Positions 38,221 through 50,364 are shown, numbered from the stretch's first letter. The stretch: DNA of 64,000 nucleotides from Leptobrachium leishanense (GCA_009667805.1 CM019065.1:150262101-150326100), one strand, 5' to 3'. Translations and numbers: made by a program. Notes: generated from the letters alone by a model not told the origin.

Positions 38221-39853
38221 GCAGTGGTGTACTTAGGAGTGGCGGAGGGCGGGCCGCCCCAGGTACCAGTGATTATTGGGGTGTCATTAGGGGGTACTAG
38301 GAGGTGCCACTGTCACTATGTGTCAGCTTTGAGCTGTGCTCTCAAACAACGAGCAGCGGAGCATGACGTTTGCATACGGAATAAAATCGAATAGAATAAA
38401 AATCCCCCTCTCCTCCCTCCATAGCTCCTCCCCTGCCTCGCAGCAGCTCTAGGAGAGGGGAGGGGGATGTGATTTGTGTCCAGAGAGAGAAGATGACAGT
38501 AAACGGCAGGTAAGGGGGGGGGGGTTTCAGCAGAATATGAAGCCCTGTCTGCTTACTGCTGTTTAAAGTGGACCTTTCCTTAACCAGCACTGCAGTGATA
38601 GAAATTTGTCATTGAGCTGCCTGGCTCCTGGTGAGGCTGCTTGCGTGCAGGTCACACTTGGTCCGGCCAGTCAGGTGGTACTGAGTCTCAGTACCACCTG
38701 ACTGGCTGAACCACGTGACACGCATGCACGCAGCTGCCCGCCCTTTCGTTAACATGGACTGTCACTCTATTCTGGACTGAACACCCACCGGGAAGGGAAT
38801 CAAAGCCATGGTGCACCCTCTGGCAGTGGCACCCCACTGCTGACAAGATGGCTCCACGCACAGGCACAGCCGTGATCCTAACGTGGCCTGGAGGGACCTC
38901 CTGCTGAGTCTGTACACAGTCCCTGCTGACTCTGCACACAGCCCTACCGCGGACAGAGGCCGGTAAATGTAGAATAAATAATTGCTGTGTGCTCATATAC
39001 ACTCGGTTTGCTGGGAGTTTTACTGCAGTGGATTCTGATGCACTCATACACACCACACATTGCATTGCTGGGAGTTTTATTGCAGTGGATTCTGATGCAC
39101 TCATACACACCACACATTGCATTGCTGGGAGTTTTATTGCTGTGGATTCTGTTACGCTGACACACACCACACATTGCATTGCTGGGAGTTTTATTGCAGT
39201 GGATTCTGATGCACTCATACACACCGCACATTGCATTGCTGTGAGTTTTATTGCTGTGAATTCTGATGCACTCATACACACCGCACATTGCATTGCTGGG
39301 TGTTTTATTGCTGTGGATTCTGTGATACACACTGCATATTACTGTGAGTTTTATTGCTGTGCAGTTCTGTGATATGCTCATACACACTGCACATTTCTGT
39401 GGGTTTTATTGCTTTGCAGCCCTGATATGCTCATACACAGTGCCCATTTCTGTGGGTTTTATTGCTATGCAGCTCTGTGATACGCTCATATGCAGTGCAC
39501 GTTTCTGTGGATTTTATTGTTCCACCAATTAGAGCGGCTGTGATCCCGTTTACTTGACATGCGTGGCTGTTCTTTGTAAAAATACTTGAATTTAAACATT
39601 TCATAATTTTATTTATCTCAATAGATACATTTGAAATGGTATACAAAATATACAAGTAGGCACTTGGTATCCACTTTTAATATAAAGAGAGGAAAAGGCG
39701 GAGCTCTAAGAGGAAAAGGTGGAGCTTAAAGAGGAAGGGTGGGGATTAACCAGGAAGAGGTGTGCCCTTGACAGGAAGGGGTGCGTCAAATTTACATTAG
39801 GGGTGCACGAGTTTAGTCAGGCCTAGGGCAGCACAAAACCTAAATACACTACT
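38221..39853. mobile_element. hAT-like insert with inverted ends CAGTGGTGTA
   Basis: The ends are CAGTGGTGTACTTAGG and CCTAAATACACTACTG. Similar words (GTGTATTTTGGCCTAGGCC) occur at 37350-37400. The interior includes the 57-bp satellite. The superfamily is inferred from the CAGTG start only. Confidence 0.5.
39000..39540. repeat. Satellite, about 57-bp unit, about 10 copies
   Basis: The units carry GGGAGTTTTATTGC(A/T)GTGGATTC followed by TGCACTCATACACACC. Spacing is about 57 bp at first and about 55 bp later, and the units become more diverged to the right. The open frames of 127-214 codons here are repeat translations, not proteins. Confidence 0.9.
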
Positions 39854-39889
39854 GCGTGGCTTGCCAACTGAATAGCCAGTGATGGTTCT

Positions 39890-41745
39890 ATTAAAGCAAC
39901 CTTTCATGCACATTTTGGTTCAATATTTAATAGGGAATCACACATACAACCATTTATTTTGCCAATACATATATCAGAAATGACGGCGTTATTCCCTATG
40001 ATACATCACAGTCATTCACTTCTGGTGGTATGCTGCAAGGGTGAGTGAAAGCTGTGAGCAGAATAGACTAAAATGTAAATTTTAAAAATAAAATACAGAA
40101 AACGTGGTGTCGCACTCATGCCCATCAGGGTGGCTGCAACAACCGGGAGTGACAACCCAGTCCATGTATAAAATATAAGAAAAAAAGTGTCATCTGCGCT
40201 CATTTCTATATAGCTCCATGTCAAACAAAAATCTTGAGGTTTTGGTTTTCTTGTTATGTAAAAAAAAAAAAAAAAAAAAAGAAGTTTTATCATTGCCTAC
40301 ACAGCCATTGCCTTAAGACAGGGGTCACCAACCGTGGCCCCCTCCCCCCAGATGTTTAGGAGCTACATCTTCCATGATGCTCAGCTACTCATGAGTTTAG
40401 CAGAGCCTCATGGGACATGTAGTTCCAAAACATCTGGAGTGCCAAGGTTGCCAATTCCTGTCATGAGGAAATGCATCAGGCCCTCACTCCAAAATATGAA
40501 GTTCAGTGGTTGCAGTTTTCCACTGTCGGTGTTCCATTATTTGATTGAACCTGTGGCAACTCGATACCTATGGCACTTCCGGTGCACTCATGTCAATACC
40601 GGTAACATGGAATCAGCAGTTCGGCTTCAAAGACACGCAATGTGCATGTGCACTACGCCAGATCCACATAATGCACATGTGCACTCTACGTCATACTAAC
40701 ACATCAGTGCCGACATGTCGACAGTGGAATGTGTAACGTAGTGCGCAAGCGCATTTGTGGATCTGGCGTTGCACACATTGTGTGGCTTTGGAGGCAAAAC
40801 AGCTGATTTCACGTCACTGGAAGGGACACTGGTCTCACATACACGTGCGCAAGAAGTGTGCCTGGTGTAATGTTGGGTGACTACATTGACATGTTCCTTA
40901 TCTGGTTCATGATGAATAGCATAAAAACCGGCAGTCCCTGATTGGAATTTCTAATGAAAAATGTGCATTTTTGGGCAAACGTTTCTAAGCATACGTTTCC
41001 AATTAAAAAATGTTCCATTGGTGCACACCCTAATGTAACAGGCTGGGTATGTCAGCGAGTCTCGAGTCGCCACAAGTTCGATCAAATGAAGCAACACCGG
41101 CTTTTCATCTCTCAGCAAAATTACACCTTACATATTTTATTCTTTAAACGTGAAAAAGAAAAGTAAACCCCAATCCCAGAATCTGGCCCAGGAACACCAC
41201 TTTGATGAAGAAAAATGAAGGAATTCAACTTTGGACAAATGTAAATCACTGATAAAATAGAACAGGGTAGCCAATGTATATTTTACTGGCATTTTAAAAG
41301 CAGACACCGCGTTAAACATTCATGTCTTTTCTCAAAATGTGTCCATCTGGTTGTCTTTTGTAAAAACTAGCTATTTCAGGCCAGACCAGTACATTTTTCT
41401 CAGCTTCCCACCAGAACTTAAGCCTTTTGCAAAAAGACCTGTTATTCAATGCATGTTTTTTAATACAACTCTGAATGAACTGTCTAGATCCTGCAGGAGC
41501 TGTAATTTGTATGCATTCAGAGGGCTGGACTGGAGTGCAGTGTTCTGGGTAATGCAGGAGCCACAAACCAGCCTAAAAGGTAGGAGATGGTTGTATGAAC
41601 AAAACAAACAAACAAAAATGGCTAAAGCCCAATACTTCAATGAAAATCTAAACAACAACATATCAAACTCTAGTAAATTTTTGGAAAATCATAAGTAACA
41701 TACAAATCACCCCCCATCCATTCCCAACCGGCTGCTGTAAAAGTA
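39890..41745. other. Intergenic, with one hAT-like MITE near 40318-40460
   Basis: At 40318 the end CAGGGGTCACCAACCGTGGC pairs loosely with GCCAAGGTTGCCAATTCCTG near 40460. No host gene is supported; the 121-residue plus-strand frame at 40334-40699 overlaps this repeat. Confidence 0.4.
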
Positions 41746-42104
41746 AACAACCAAACCCTGCAACACCCCCTAGATGTAGCAAATGCCTTTAATATTTATT
41801 TTGTTGGATGTGCCACCACCCTCATTGCTAAGCTAGCAAATGACACGCATTCTGAAAGGCAGCAGGCAGGTCAGGCCCCTCCAAGTGTGCAAAGACCCTG
41901 TATCGCAGAGAAATTCAGCTTTAGACCAGTGCCTGTCAGTGCCGTTAAACTTCTCTGTAATCTAAAAATGAAATACCAGTCTGGACCTGATCAAATCCCA
42001 GCAATGCGCTGAAAATCAGTGCGCCGGCAATTGCAAAACCTGTCGCAACCCTAATCAATGAATCACTGGCGACTGGATACATACCCAAACTCTGGAAGAC
42101 TAAC

Positions 42105-43009
42105 AGGGTTATCCAAAGAGATTCGAAAAGTCACCGCACGTTCGGTGACTTTTCGTTCTCTTCAATTCGGTTCCTTTTGCCGATTGCATTTCGGTGACCC
42201 TGCGGTGTATTCAGCAAGCACCACAGGGTCCCCGAATTGCAGGGAAAAGCTGCCGAAAACCTGACGAACACTAACCGAATGCACGCTGAAAACAAGCAAA
42301 AACATCTGGATTAACCTTCGAAAAAGCCGAACAGGAGCCGAACAGGAGCCGAATCACACAGAGCCGAAGCAGCTGTGACGCAGAGGAGGCAGTGAATAAA
42401 TTAGAAAAACCATTTGTATGAATCTGGGAAAAAGAAACGCTGTTTGCAAAGAAACTACTGAGCGAAAATGTCTGAAATTTTCACAGGAGGTCCAGGGAAT
42501 GATAATAAAGAGGGCTGTTACAAAAAAAATAAGTAAACTGAAAAAATAAATAAAAAAAAAAAAATCGGACTTTTAAATTTTTTTTAAAAAATTCAGAAAA
42601 ATGCTTAAAGTATCCTAAAAAATCTATAAATAAAGAGACTTTTTGCTGCAGAATTTTATAATGAACGGTTTATTAGATATTGAATTAAAACGGGAATATT
42701 TTTAACATTGAAGTCTATGGGATTCTCCTGAATAAACTTGCCGAATGAAACCACTGAATGGCAGGGCATTAGGGGAACCTTTCACTGCTGGTTTGTGTTC
42801 TCTGAATAGCCGAAGCAGTGCTTTTTCATGGGGATTTCACTGCCCTCGAACAGGGACCGAACAGGCACCGTATATGCAGGCAATTCGCCAGGATTTGGCG
42901 AATTGCCTGCTCTCTGGATAGCCGAATGGCCAGGAAAGGTAACCGAAGGCTGATTTTCAGCGTTCGGTTACCTTTCTCAAGCAATTCGAATCTCTTTGGA
43001 TAACCCTGT
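42105..43009. mobile_element. 905-bp MITE nested in the LINE
   Basis: The ends CAGGGTTATCCAAAGAGATT and AATCTCTTTGGATAACCCTG are perfect 20-bp inverted repeats. The LINE reading is broken exactly at these edges. The interior shares the family blocks GCACCACAGGGTC, CAGAATTTTATAATGAACGG and GAAACCACTGAA. Non-coding. Confidence 0.9.
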
Positions 43010-43205
43010 GAGAGTGGCACGATCCGTAAAAAAATGGCGACAATGCTTTGGTATCCAACTACCATCCGATATCATTGCTCCCTATAATGTCAAGAAGTCT
43101 GGAAAAATGTGTCTATACGCAATTATGTAATTATCAATATTCAAACTATTTAACCCCAGATCAATCAGGCTTTGTCGAAATCATTCAACTACAACCGTCC
43201 TTTGA

Positions 43206-43626
43206 GGCTAGGGTCAGACGAACGCATGTTTCACGTCGTCCGTGAAAAAGTGCGTTCGAACGAATGGATGTATTTTTCACGGAATACGTGATCGCGGTCA
43301 TACGATGCGCATTTCCGTCCGTGATTTTGTACGGATCATCAATAAAACACTTTTTGCGTCTGTAAGTTATGTTGGCCGGACATTAGCAGCGTCTGACGTC
43401 TCCTAATCACGCACACACGCCGCTAGTGAACGCAGCGCACTCTGTACGTAAGTACTAGCGGTATCACGTTCTCGAAAAAATGCATTTGCCGCTTGCGTTG
43501 CGCAGCCGCACTTTCGTGCGGCTGTACTTCGTATATTGCCCATCATTGCCCGTTATTTGCTGCTACTACGGCCGTGATAAAGTGCAGCTGCACGCGAGTT
43601 CGCACTGTGTTTGTCTGACCCTAGCC
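43206..43626. mobile_element. MITE of the GGCTAGGGTCAGAC family nested in the LINE
   Basis: The left flank is TTGA (43202-43205) and the right flank TTAA (43627-43630), which fits a TTAA target with one change. The 421-bp interior is a good family representative (GTGCGTTCGAACGAATGGAT, CGGATCATCAATAAAACAC). Confidence 0.85.
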
Positions 43627-44526
43627 TTAAAGTTTGCAACGATACCCAAGCTGGCATGGAACAAGGAAGCTCGAGCCATCTTCCTTGATTTTGCCAAAGC
43701 CTTTGACACCGTAGACCATGGCATCCTACTACAAAAACTTAAAAACTCTGGTATTGGTGATCGCACGCTAACATGGTTTCAATCATATGTATCTGATCGG
43801 TCACAATATATATGTGTCCATTTCTGGCAGCTCCTCCCTCCCCCTCCCAGTCACTTGCGGTGTACCCCAAGGCTCGATACTCGGCCCCCTGCTATTCACA
43901 ATATTCATAAATGATCTGCCTGATGTCTGCAAAGCCTCAACTGTACACATGTATGCAGACGACACTGTAATCTATACCAGCAAACCAAATCTCCCGCAGC
44001 TGGAGGCCGTGCTGCAAGAACAATTCACAGACGTAGAAAAGTGGATCAAACACAACAAACTTTTTCTAAATAATGACAAAACGGTAACGATGCTCTTTGG
44101 AACAAAACCTAAACTACACAAATGGCAAAATCCCCATCTATGTGTTGGGACAAAATCAAATGACACGCTGACTACAGTCACTTCTCTCAAATATCTAGGT
44201 ATGTGGTTAGACCCAAATCTATCCTTTGGCCCCACATCAAAAAACTCTCATCTAACCTTTACCCCAAACTAGGTGCCCTGTACAGAAACAAATCTTGTTT
44301 GAGCCCCGCGGTAAGAAAGCAGATTGTACAGCAAATGTTTATGCCAGCCATTGAATACGGAGTAGTGTAGCTGCCCGCAAACACACCTCCAGAAACTTAC
44401 TACATTGTATAACTCATTCTGCCGCTTTGTGCTACAATGTAACTACATGACCCACCATTGTGACATGTTAAAAGAACTAAACTGGCCGTCACTGGAATCT
44501 AGACGCACCCGTCACCTTTCCAACCT

Positions 44527-45592
44527 GGGGCTCAATTACATTCTTCACGCAAAAACGCACGCAGATCGCGTGAATTTTTGCGCGAAACGTTAACACGTGT
44601 AAAACAACGCTGGTATTACAATCCTCGCGCAGTTTTTCATCCGTCAAAAAATAACGCACGTAAAATGGACATGCAGCAACGTTGCGCGCAGAAATCAGTG
44701 TGCGGACTGTTTTTTCACGCGATTCAGCCAATCAGAATTAAGAACCACAATTGTCGCATGTTTTTGCGCCTGTCAAAGTTTGGTGACTTTTCGTTCCTCA
44801 ATTCGGTGCAATTTGGCAATCCCATTTTGGCAACCCTGCGGTGTATTCAAGCACCACAGAGCCATCGTAGTGCAGGGAAAAGCCACCGCAAACCTGACGA
44901 ACACTCACCGCAAAACCCGGCGAAGGCACAGCGAAACCCGCAAAAACATCTGGATTAACCCCGCCAAACATGTTGGAGAAACCCAAGCAGCCGTCGATCA
45001 CAGCGCCAAGCAGCCGCCGGAAAAACCCGACACGCAGACGAATGGAGTGAAGTGAAGAAATTTTTTTTTTTAAAAAAAATTGAATGTTTGAAAAGTGAAA
45101 TGCTGTTTGCAAAGAAACCACAGAACGAAAATGTCTGAAATTTACATAGGGCTGTTACAGGAAAAAAAAGAAATTTGCTAAAAAATCCCGAAAAATGCCC
45201 AAGAGATCCTAAAAAATCTATTAATAAAGAGAAGCTTTACTGCAGAATATTATAATCAATGGTTTATTAGATATTGAATTAAAACGGGAATATTTTTAAC
45301 ATTGAAGCCTATGGGATTCGCCTGAATAAACCTGTTGAATGAAACCACCGAACAGCAGGGCATTTTGGCAACTTTTCACTGCTGGTTTTTGTTCTCTGAA
45401 TAGACGAAGCATTGCTTCTCTATGGGGATTTCACTGCCCTCAAACAGACACCGAATGTGCAGGCGATTCATCAGGATTTGGCGAACTGCCTGCTCTCTGA
45501 ATAGCCGAATGACCAGGAAAGGTAACCGTACGCTGAATTTCACTATTCGGTTACCTTTCGGCCACAATTCGGATCTCTTTGAATAACCCTGA
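44527..45592. mobile_element. Two abutting MITE fragments
   Basis: 44527-44778 is the left part of the TTACATTCTTC element (GCGTGAATTTTTGCGCG). It joins directly to 44779-45592, a GGGGTTATTCA-family copy lacking its left end and finishing GATCTCTTTGAATAACCCTG. Confidence 0.65.
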
Positions 45593-45689
45593 GTATTTCT
45601 GTAACAATTCAATGTTCTTGAACCCAGGACATACTTGAAAACGAGAGAAATCTCAATGTATCCTTCCTGGTAAAATGCTTTATAAATAA

Positions 45690-46410
45690 ATAAGTCCAGG
45701 GGGTGTGCATGGGACAATGTGGGTGTGTCGAGATCACTGCTATAGGGTGTTAACATACAGGAGTGGCTTCAGGTAAAGGACAGAAACACTCATGTATCAC
45801 TGATTGCAGGACACTGACAGCTCCTGCCGCTTGAGACACATTGTCCCAGCACAGGCTATTTCCAGCATCAGCCGCCGACTCCACCTCCAACAACCGGACA
45901 CTGAACTCTGTAAGCACGACTCTTAAAGCTGTGCAAACATTCGGGGGCGAAGGGAGACACCTCACCCAGGGGAATAGGGAGAAAGAGGAGGCGGTGATCA
46001 ACAGAACACTGGCCGCATAAGCAGAGGCTAAACTACACCCACTTTGTGTTTGCTCCAGCCTAATACAATGTGTCTGTACAGGATCCACTGAGACACACAG
46101 TAAGCCGGGTATCCACTGAGACACACACAGTGAGCCGGGGATCCACTGAGACACACAGCGAGCCGGGGATCCACAGAGACACACAGTGAGCCGGGGATCC
46201 ACTGAGACACACACAGTGAGCCGGGGATCCACTGAGACACACACAGTGAGCCGGGGATCCACTGAGACACACACAGTGAGCCGGGGATCCACTGAGACAC
46301 ACAGCGAGCCGGGGATCCACAGAGACACAGTGAGCCGGGGATCCACTGAGACAGAACCAGTTCCAGGGACTCCACATCTAATTCAATCACTGGAGCTGGA
46401 AAACGTTCAT
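45690..46410 (+). promoter_or_regulatory. vamp5: Putative VAMP5 promoter and 5' UTR region
   Basis: About 720 bp with no dispersed repeat that I recognise, standing out from the MITEs on both sides. A minisatellite (46083-46366) occupies the part nearest the candidate ATG. No clear TATA box is seen. Assignment as promoter rests only on its position before the candidate Met exon. Confidence 0.4.
46083..46366. repeat. Minisatellite, 26-30 bp unit, 10 copies
   Basis: The units start at 46083, 46111, 46141, 46169, 46197, 46227, 46257, 46287, 46315 and 46341. Each reads as a variant of ATCCACTGAGACACACAGTG followed by AGCCGGGG, and most contain GGATCC across the junction. Because unit lengths differ, several overlapping open frames appear on both strands; none is a gene. 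It ends about 45 bp before the candidate VAMP5 ATG. Confidence 0.95.
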
Positions 46411-46413
46411 AAT
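46411..46413 (+). CDS. vamp5: Candidate VAMP5 start exon (initiator Met only)
   Basis: The ATG at 46411-46413 is followed at once by GTAAGT, a consensus donor, and sits in otherwise unique sequence. Exon 2 at 57313 begins in phase 0 with SKQNQ and needs an upstream Met. In some VAMP genes the first coding exon supplies just the Met, so the layout is plausible. The intron would be 10.9 kb. The AACGTTCATA before the ATG is only a moderate start context. Confidence 0.5.
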
Positions 46414-46879
46414 GGTAAGTCCAAGCCTGGTCTGACTAATCTTCATACCACCTTTCCTACCATGTAATAACTCCCAACACCCCAAGTAGATGGGGGGGGG
46501 GGGGGGGTACATGACACCCAGAACTATCCCCGACAGACGTGACCTTTAATTCACCCCCCCCAGTCATAGCTTGCACCTGGTTTGCTTCTAGTTTCACTTT
46601 CAGATGGATCTGAGGAGAAATAATAAAAGAGCTGAGAAAACAGATTTACAGGAAACCATTTTTATAGATCAATATTTTTTTTAATGACTTAATTTATAAA
46701 AATATTGTAAAACTATATAAAAGTTAATACGACTTCAAAATGTATATTAAAAATAATCGTTTATATGAATTTTATTCAGTTGTATGAAAAACATCAGGGA
46801 TTAGTGACCATATGGTACATTGTATGAAAGATGGATAGAAGGGATCAATAAAGCGTCACATAGCATAAGGTCAGAGGAT

Positions 46880-47739
46880 TTAGGCTAGGGTCAAACGAAA
46901 GCATTTTTACACGCGAATGAAAAAAAGTGCGTCCGAACGCATTGACGTATTTTTTCATGGAATTCGTGAAAACGGTCATACGATGCGCATTTTCGTACGT
47001 GATTTTTTACGGATCCAAACCAGGAAACTTTTTGCGTCTGGACGTTATGTTGGCCGGACATGAGCAGGGTCTGACGTCTCCAAATCACACACACACACCG
47101 CTAGCGGGCGCAGCGCACTCTGTACGTCCGTACTAGCGGTTCTGCTTTCTCGAAAAAATGCGTTCATTTTCCACTTGCGTTACGCGACCGGACTTTCGTG
47201 CAACCGTACTTCGTATATTGGCCGTCATTGCCCGTCATTTGCTGCTAGTGCGGCCGTGATTAAGTGCACCAGAACGCACGTTTAGGCTAGGGTCAGACGA
47301 ACGCATTTTTCACGTTGTCCGTGAAAAAGTGCGTTCGAACGAATGGACGTATTTTTTCACGGAACACGCGATAGCGGTCATACGATGCGCATTTTCGTAC
47401 GTGATTTTGTACGGAACATCAATAAAACCCTTTTGCGTCTGGACGTTATGTTGGCCGGACGTGTGCAGCATCTGACGTCTCCCAATCACGCAAACACGCC
47501 GCTATGCGGACGCAGCGCACTCTGTACGTCAGTAGTAGCGGTTTGACGTTCTCGAAAAAATGCGTTCGTTGGCCACTTGCGTTGCACGGACGAACTTTCG
47601 TGCAGCCGTTCGTCGTATGTTCCCCAGCATTGGACGTCATTTGCTGCTAGCACGGCCGTGATTTCGTGCGGCTAAACGCACGTGAAAAATGCGTTCGTCT
47701 GACCTTAGCCTAAAAGTGCGCTGGTCTGACCCCAGCCTT
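46880..47739. mobile_element. MITE of the GGCTAGGGTCAGAC family with a second copy nested in it
   Basis: The outer copy runs from 46880 to 47281 and finishes at 47712-47739 (AGTGCGCTGGTCTGACCCCAG). The inner copy 47282-47713 has its own complete ends. The outer copy's break point corresponds to AACGTGCGTT in the uninterrupted copy at 49816-50242, read in reverse. Confidence 0.8.
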
Positions 47740-47787
47740 AAACCCCATTATCTTTTTAGGTTGTTGCCTTGTACTAAAATTGCTTAA

Positions 47788-48372
47788 AAGGGGACATCTA
47801 CTCCTCCTGATCACTTTGTTTTAAAATGGTCAGGTTGTGAGGAGTGCCCCCATTCTCCCCATCCATTGTGCCCCAATCAGGTGACATTGCTGGGTGTAGG
47901 TTCCTTCACCCCACCCAGCGTCACCACCACCAGATCGGTTACTAGTGACCTCAGCCCACAGAGAGTGTAGTGACGTCCCTCTCACTGAGACCCCCCTCTG
48001 TAGCGTGTGGTCTCACAGTCAACCAATGGATCGGATCTTTTCATGTGCGCAGCTCCAATCCAACGCTCTGCACAGACACTACGGAACTTGCGTACGGAAA
48101 GTGTGCCTGTCCATAGTGGTGCATAACTTGCGGGTCCCACACTAAACAAGTTGTGTTGGAGCAAAAATTGCGTTAGACAGCTTCAGGGACGTCGGGTTCA
48201 GGAGCTCCTGAGCTGGAGAGGAGGAGCTAAGCGCGGCGAGTGACAAAGGGTGCGTAAAATTACCCAAAAAGGGGGAAAAAAAAAAAAAAATTGGGTAGAG
48301 ACTGACAGAAGCTTCTGCCCAATTATTTAAAGGGCAAAAAAGGTAACCGTATTTTTAATAGAGTGTTCCTTT
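47788..48372. mobile_element. MITE of the CTGATCACTTT family
   Basis: It is the relative of 6402-6905 in the same orientation: AGGTTGTGAGGAGTGCCCCC, CACCCAGCGTCACC, GATCGGTTACTAGTGACCTC, and right end AATAGAGTGTTCCTTT. Non-coding. Confidence 0.6.
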
Positions 48373-48475
48373 GGAACACTCTACTAAAACTTTACGCCCA
48401 CTCCCCCCCCCATAAATAGCTGGAAGATGCTGCTGACTGCATACACCCACTATTTTTTTTTCTTTCAGTTTCCGT

Positions 48476-48810
48476 TTAGGCTGGCGGCACACGAGTGGAT
48501 TTTTTGCGTCTGTCTGTGCGCGCAATTTGCTGTCCGTCCGTAGCTTTTTAATTGAGTCAATGAAGAACACCGCACGATGCACCTGCACACTTATTCACAC
48601 ACGGCATTCGCGTATTGCAACGGACGTGAAAAAGCTAGGCGTCCCAAAGGAACTACGTGCTGCTTCTTGTGGGTGTGAATATTTTAGGAGCACAAGAGCG
48701 AAGGCCGGCACGCTGAAGCATCTGCCAAATGGCATTACTGATCGTCTGTTGAATACAATATCTCCCGTCAAAATGTGCGTCCGTGGTGGACGCACTTTCA
48801 CGCAGTACAC
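48476..48810. mobile_element. MITE relative with GGCACACGAG end
   Basis: The left end TTTAGGCTGGCGGCACACGA resembles that of the complete 261-bp element at 63642-63902. The right end is unclear. Confidence 0.5.
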
Positions 48811-49142
48811 ACAACCGGTTGCCTTAGATGTAAATACTCACCTTTTCTCCCTTGTGAGTTGTTCCTCTTCAGCTCCGGCTTCTGAAATGCAGAAATTCCT
48901 GCAGCTTCCTACCACAATATGCATAGAGTACGCTATGCAAACCGAGAGTACGCTATGCAAACCTGGCGTACATTCATATGCAAGTTATGCAGTGCCTATG
49001 CAGAATGATGGCTGGTACTGTCATCCTTGTTCTTGTCTGCCGTCATCCCAAGCACTTGTTGCGGTGTGCGTTCGGAGACAGGAGAGCAGGGTGGCATCTT
49101 AGGTCCCAGAGTTCAACATTTTTTAATTCAGAATCCTTCACT

Positions 49143-49462
49143 TTAGGCCGGGGTCAGACGAGCATTTTGCAGAGTGGTTGGAACGTCTGTGAGAGTGGAC
49201 GTCCTTCCACTCTGACGCCAGTCTGGCCACCTCGCTGAGTGCAGTTAGTGCGCTCAGCGCTGCAAAGCTCGATTTTCCCCCCATGGAGAATTGTGCTTTG
49301 CAGCCCCGAACACTTAGAAGTGGAGGCTTTTTAAAATGTCTGCAGTACGCGCGTGCTACAGCGTTTGGCCGGCCCCATCGAGGCATCACAATGCTGCAAC
49401 GGATGCCGGGGGGCATGTCCATACAAGTGCACATAGTGCGCTCGGCTGACCCCTTCCTTACT
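49143..49462. mobile_element. MITE of the GGCTAGGGTCAGAC family (diverged)
   Basis: The ends are TTAGGCCGGGGTCAGACGAG and CGCTCGGCTGACCCCTTCCT. The interior differs from most members (GCGCTCAGCGCTGCAAAGCTC) and resembles the 63642 element. Confidence 0.65.
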
Positions 49463-49815
49463 CAGCTTGTATAAGCTAAACGTGGCGGGGGGGGGGGGTA
49501 GCACTCCACACCTAGCCAGACTACTTTGATAACCTAAAGTGGTCAGGTTACATACAGTGTCTCTTTGAGTTAATTTTTTACAAAGGCCCTTCTTACCTGA
49601 TTGCTCCCATTTAAGAGTTCTAGAGGCGACTGAGCTCTTGTGAACCTACAAGGAGACATCCTTTCAGTTTGCTATGTATTTACAGCTGTGAGCTCTTTAT
49701 ATCGATCAGGTCTGATCAATTGGATCGAAGACGTGGACTTCAAAGTGTGGAAATATCTCAAAGATGATCCAGGGAAATGGGTGGCATCTGAGTCAGATTC
49801 AACGTGTCTTATTAA

Positions 49816-50242
49816 AGGCTGGGGTCAGACCAGCGCACTTTTAACGTGCGTTCTGGCGCACATAATTACGGCCGCACTAGCAGCAGATGACGGGCAATGA
49901 CGGCCAATATACGATGTACGGCCGCACAAAAGTCCGGCCGTGCAACGCAAGTGGAATTTGAACGCATTTTTCTGAGAACGCTGAACCGCTAGTACTGACG
50001 TACTGAGTGCGCAGCTGCGGCATAGCGGCGTGTGTGCGTGATTAGGAGATGTCAGACGCTGCTAATGTCCAGCCTACATAACGTCCAGACGCAAAAACAG
50101 TTTTATTGACAATCCGTACAAAATCACGCCTGAAAATGCGCGTCATCTGACCGTTTTTGCGCATTCCGTGAAAATACGTCAATGCGTTCGGACGCACTTT
50201 TTCACGTTCGCGGGGAAAAATGCTTTCGTCTGACCCTAGCCT
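49816..50242. mobile_element. MITE of the GGCTAGGGTCAGAC family
   Basis: The ends are AAGGCTGGGGTCAGACCAGC and TTCGTCTGACCCTAGCCTA. It is a full interior in reverse orientation relative to 46880-47739. Confidence 0.8.
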
Positions 50243-50364
50243 AAAGGGTCTGAATGCTTAGGTTTTTCTCGTTTCCATTTTCTTTGGCTTTTTCCCATGA
50301 TGCAACATTTAATAAAATCTGTGCAAACGTTTTTCTTTACTGCTGTGGTTTATCTTCTAAAAGC

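Larger units (their letters stand above)
37588..39887. mobile_element. MITE of the GGGGTTATTCA family carrying a large insert
   Basis: The left part 37588-38220 begins GGGTTACTCACAGAGCACCG and has TAGATTAACCATTACTTCTC. The family right end resumes after 39853 (TTGCCAACTGAATAGCC). Between them is an insert with CAGTGGTGTACTTAGG and CCTAAATACACTACTG ends (38221-39853). No 8-bp duplication could be resolved. Confidence 0.6.
41780..44526 (+). mobile_element. LINE (L2/Rex1-like group), dissected by MITEs
   Basis: Three pieces (41780-42104, 43010-43205 and 43627-44526) form one reverse transcriptase. In order they show KYQSGPDQIPAM, NYHPISLLPIMSRSLEKCVY, FLDFAKAFDTVDHGILL, CGVPQGSILGPLLFTIFIND, MYADDTVIY and NNDKTVTMLFGT. 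A frameshift separates the VDHG and GVPQG parts near 43800, and stops follow after 44270. The catalytic Asp residues are still encoded. The clade is uncertain. Confidence 0.75.

Noticed and set aside
38688..39387. 214- and 147-codon minus-strand frames and a 127-codon plus frame
   Set aside because: They are translations of the 57-bp satellite in several frames, with no start context or domain.
45750..46390. 198-, 120- and 105-codon minus-strand frames
   Set aside because: They are produced by the 26-30 bp minisatellite, whose units are read in different frames. No protein family fits.
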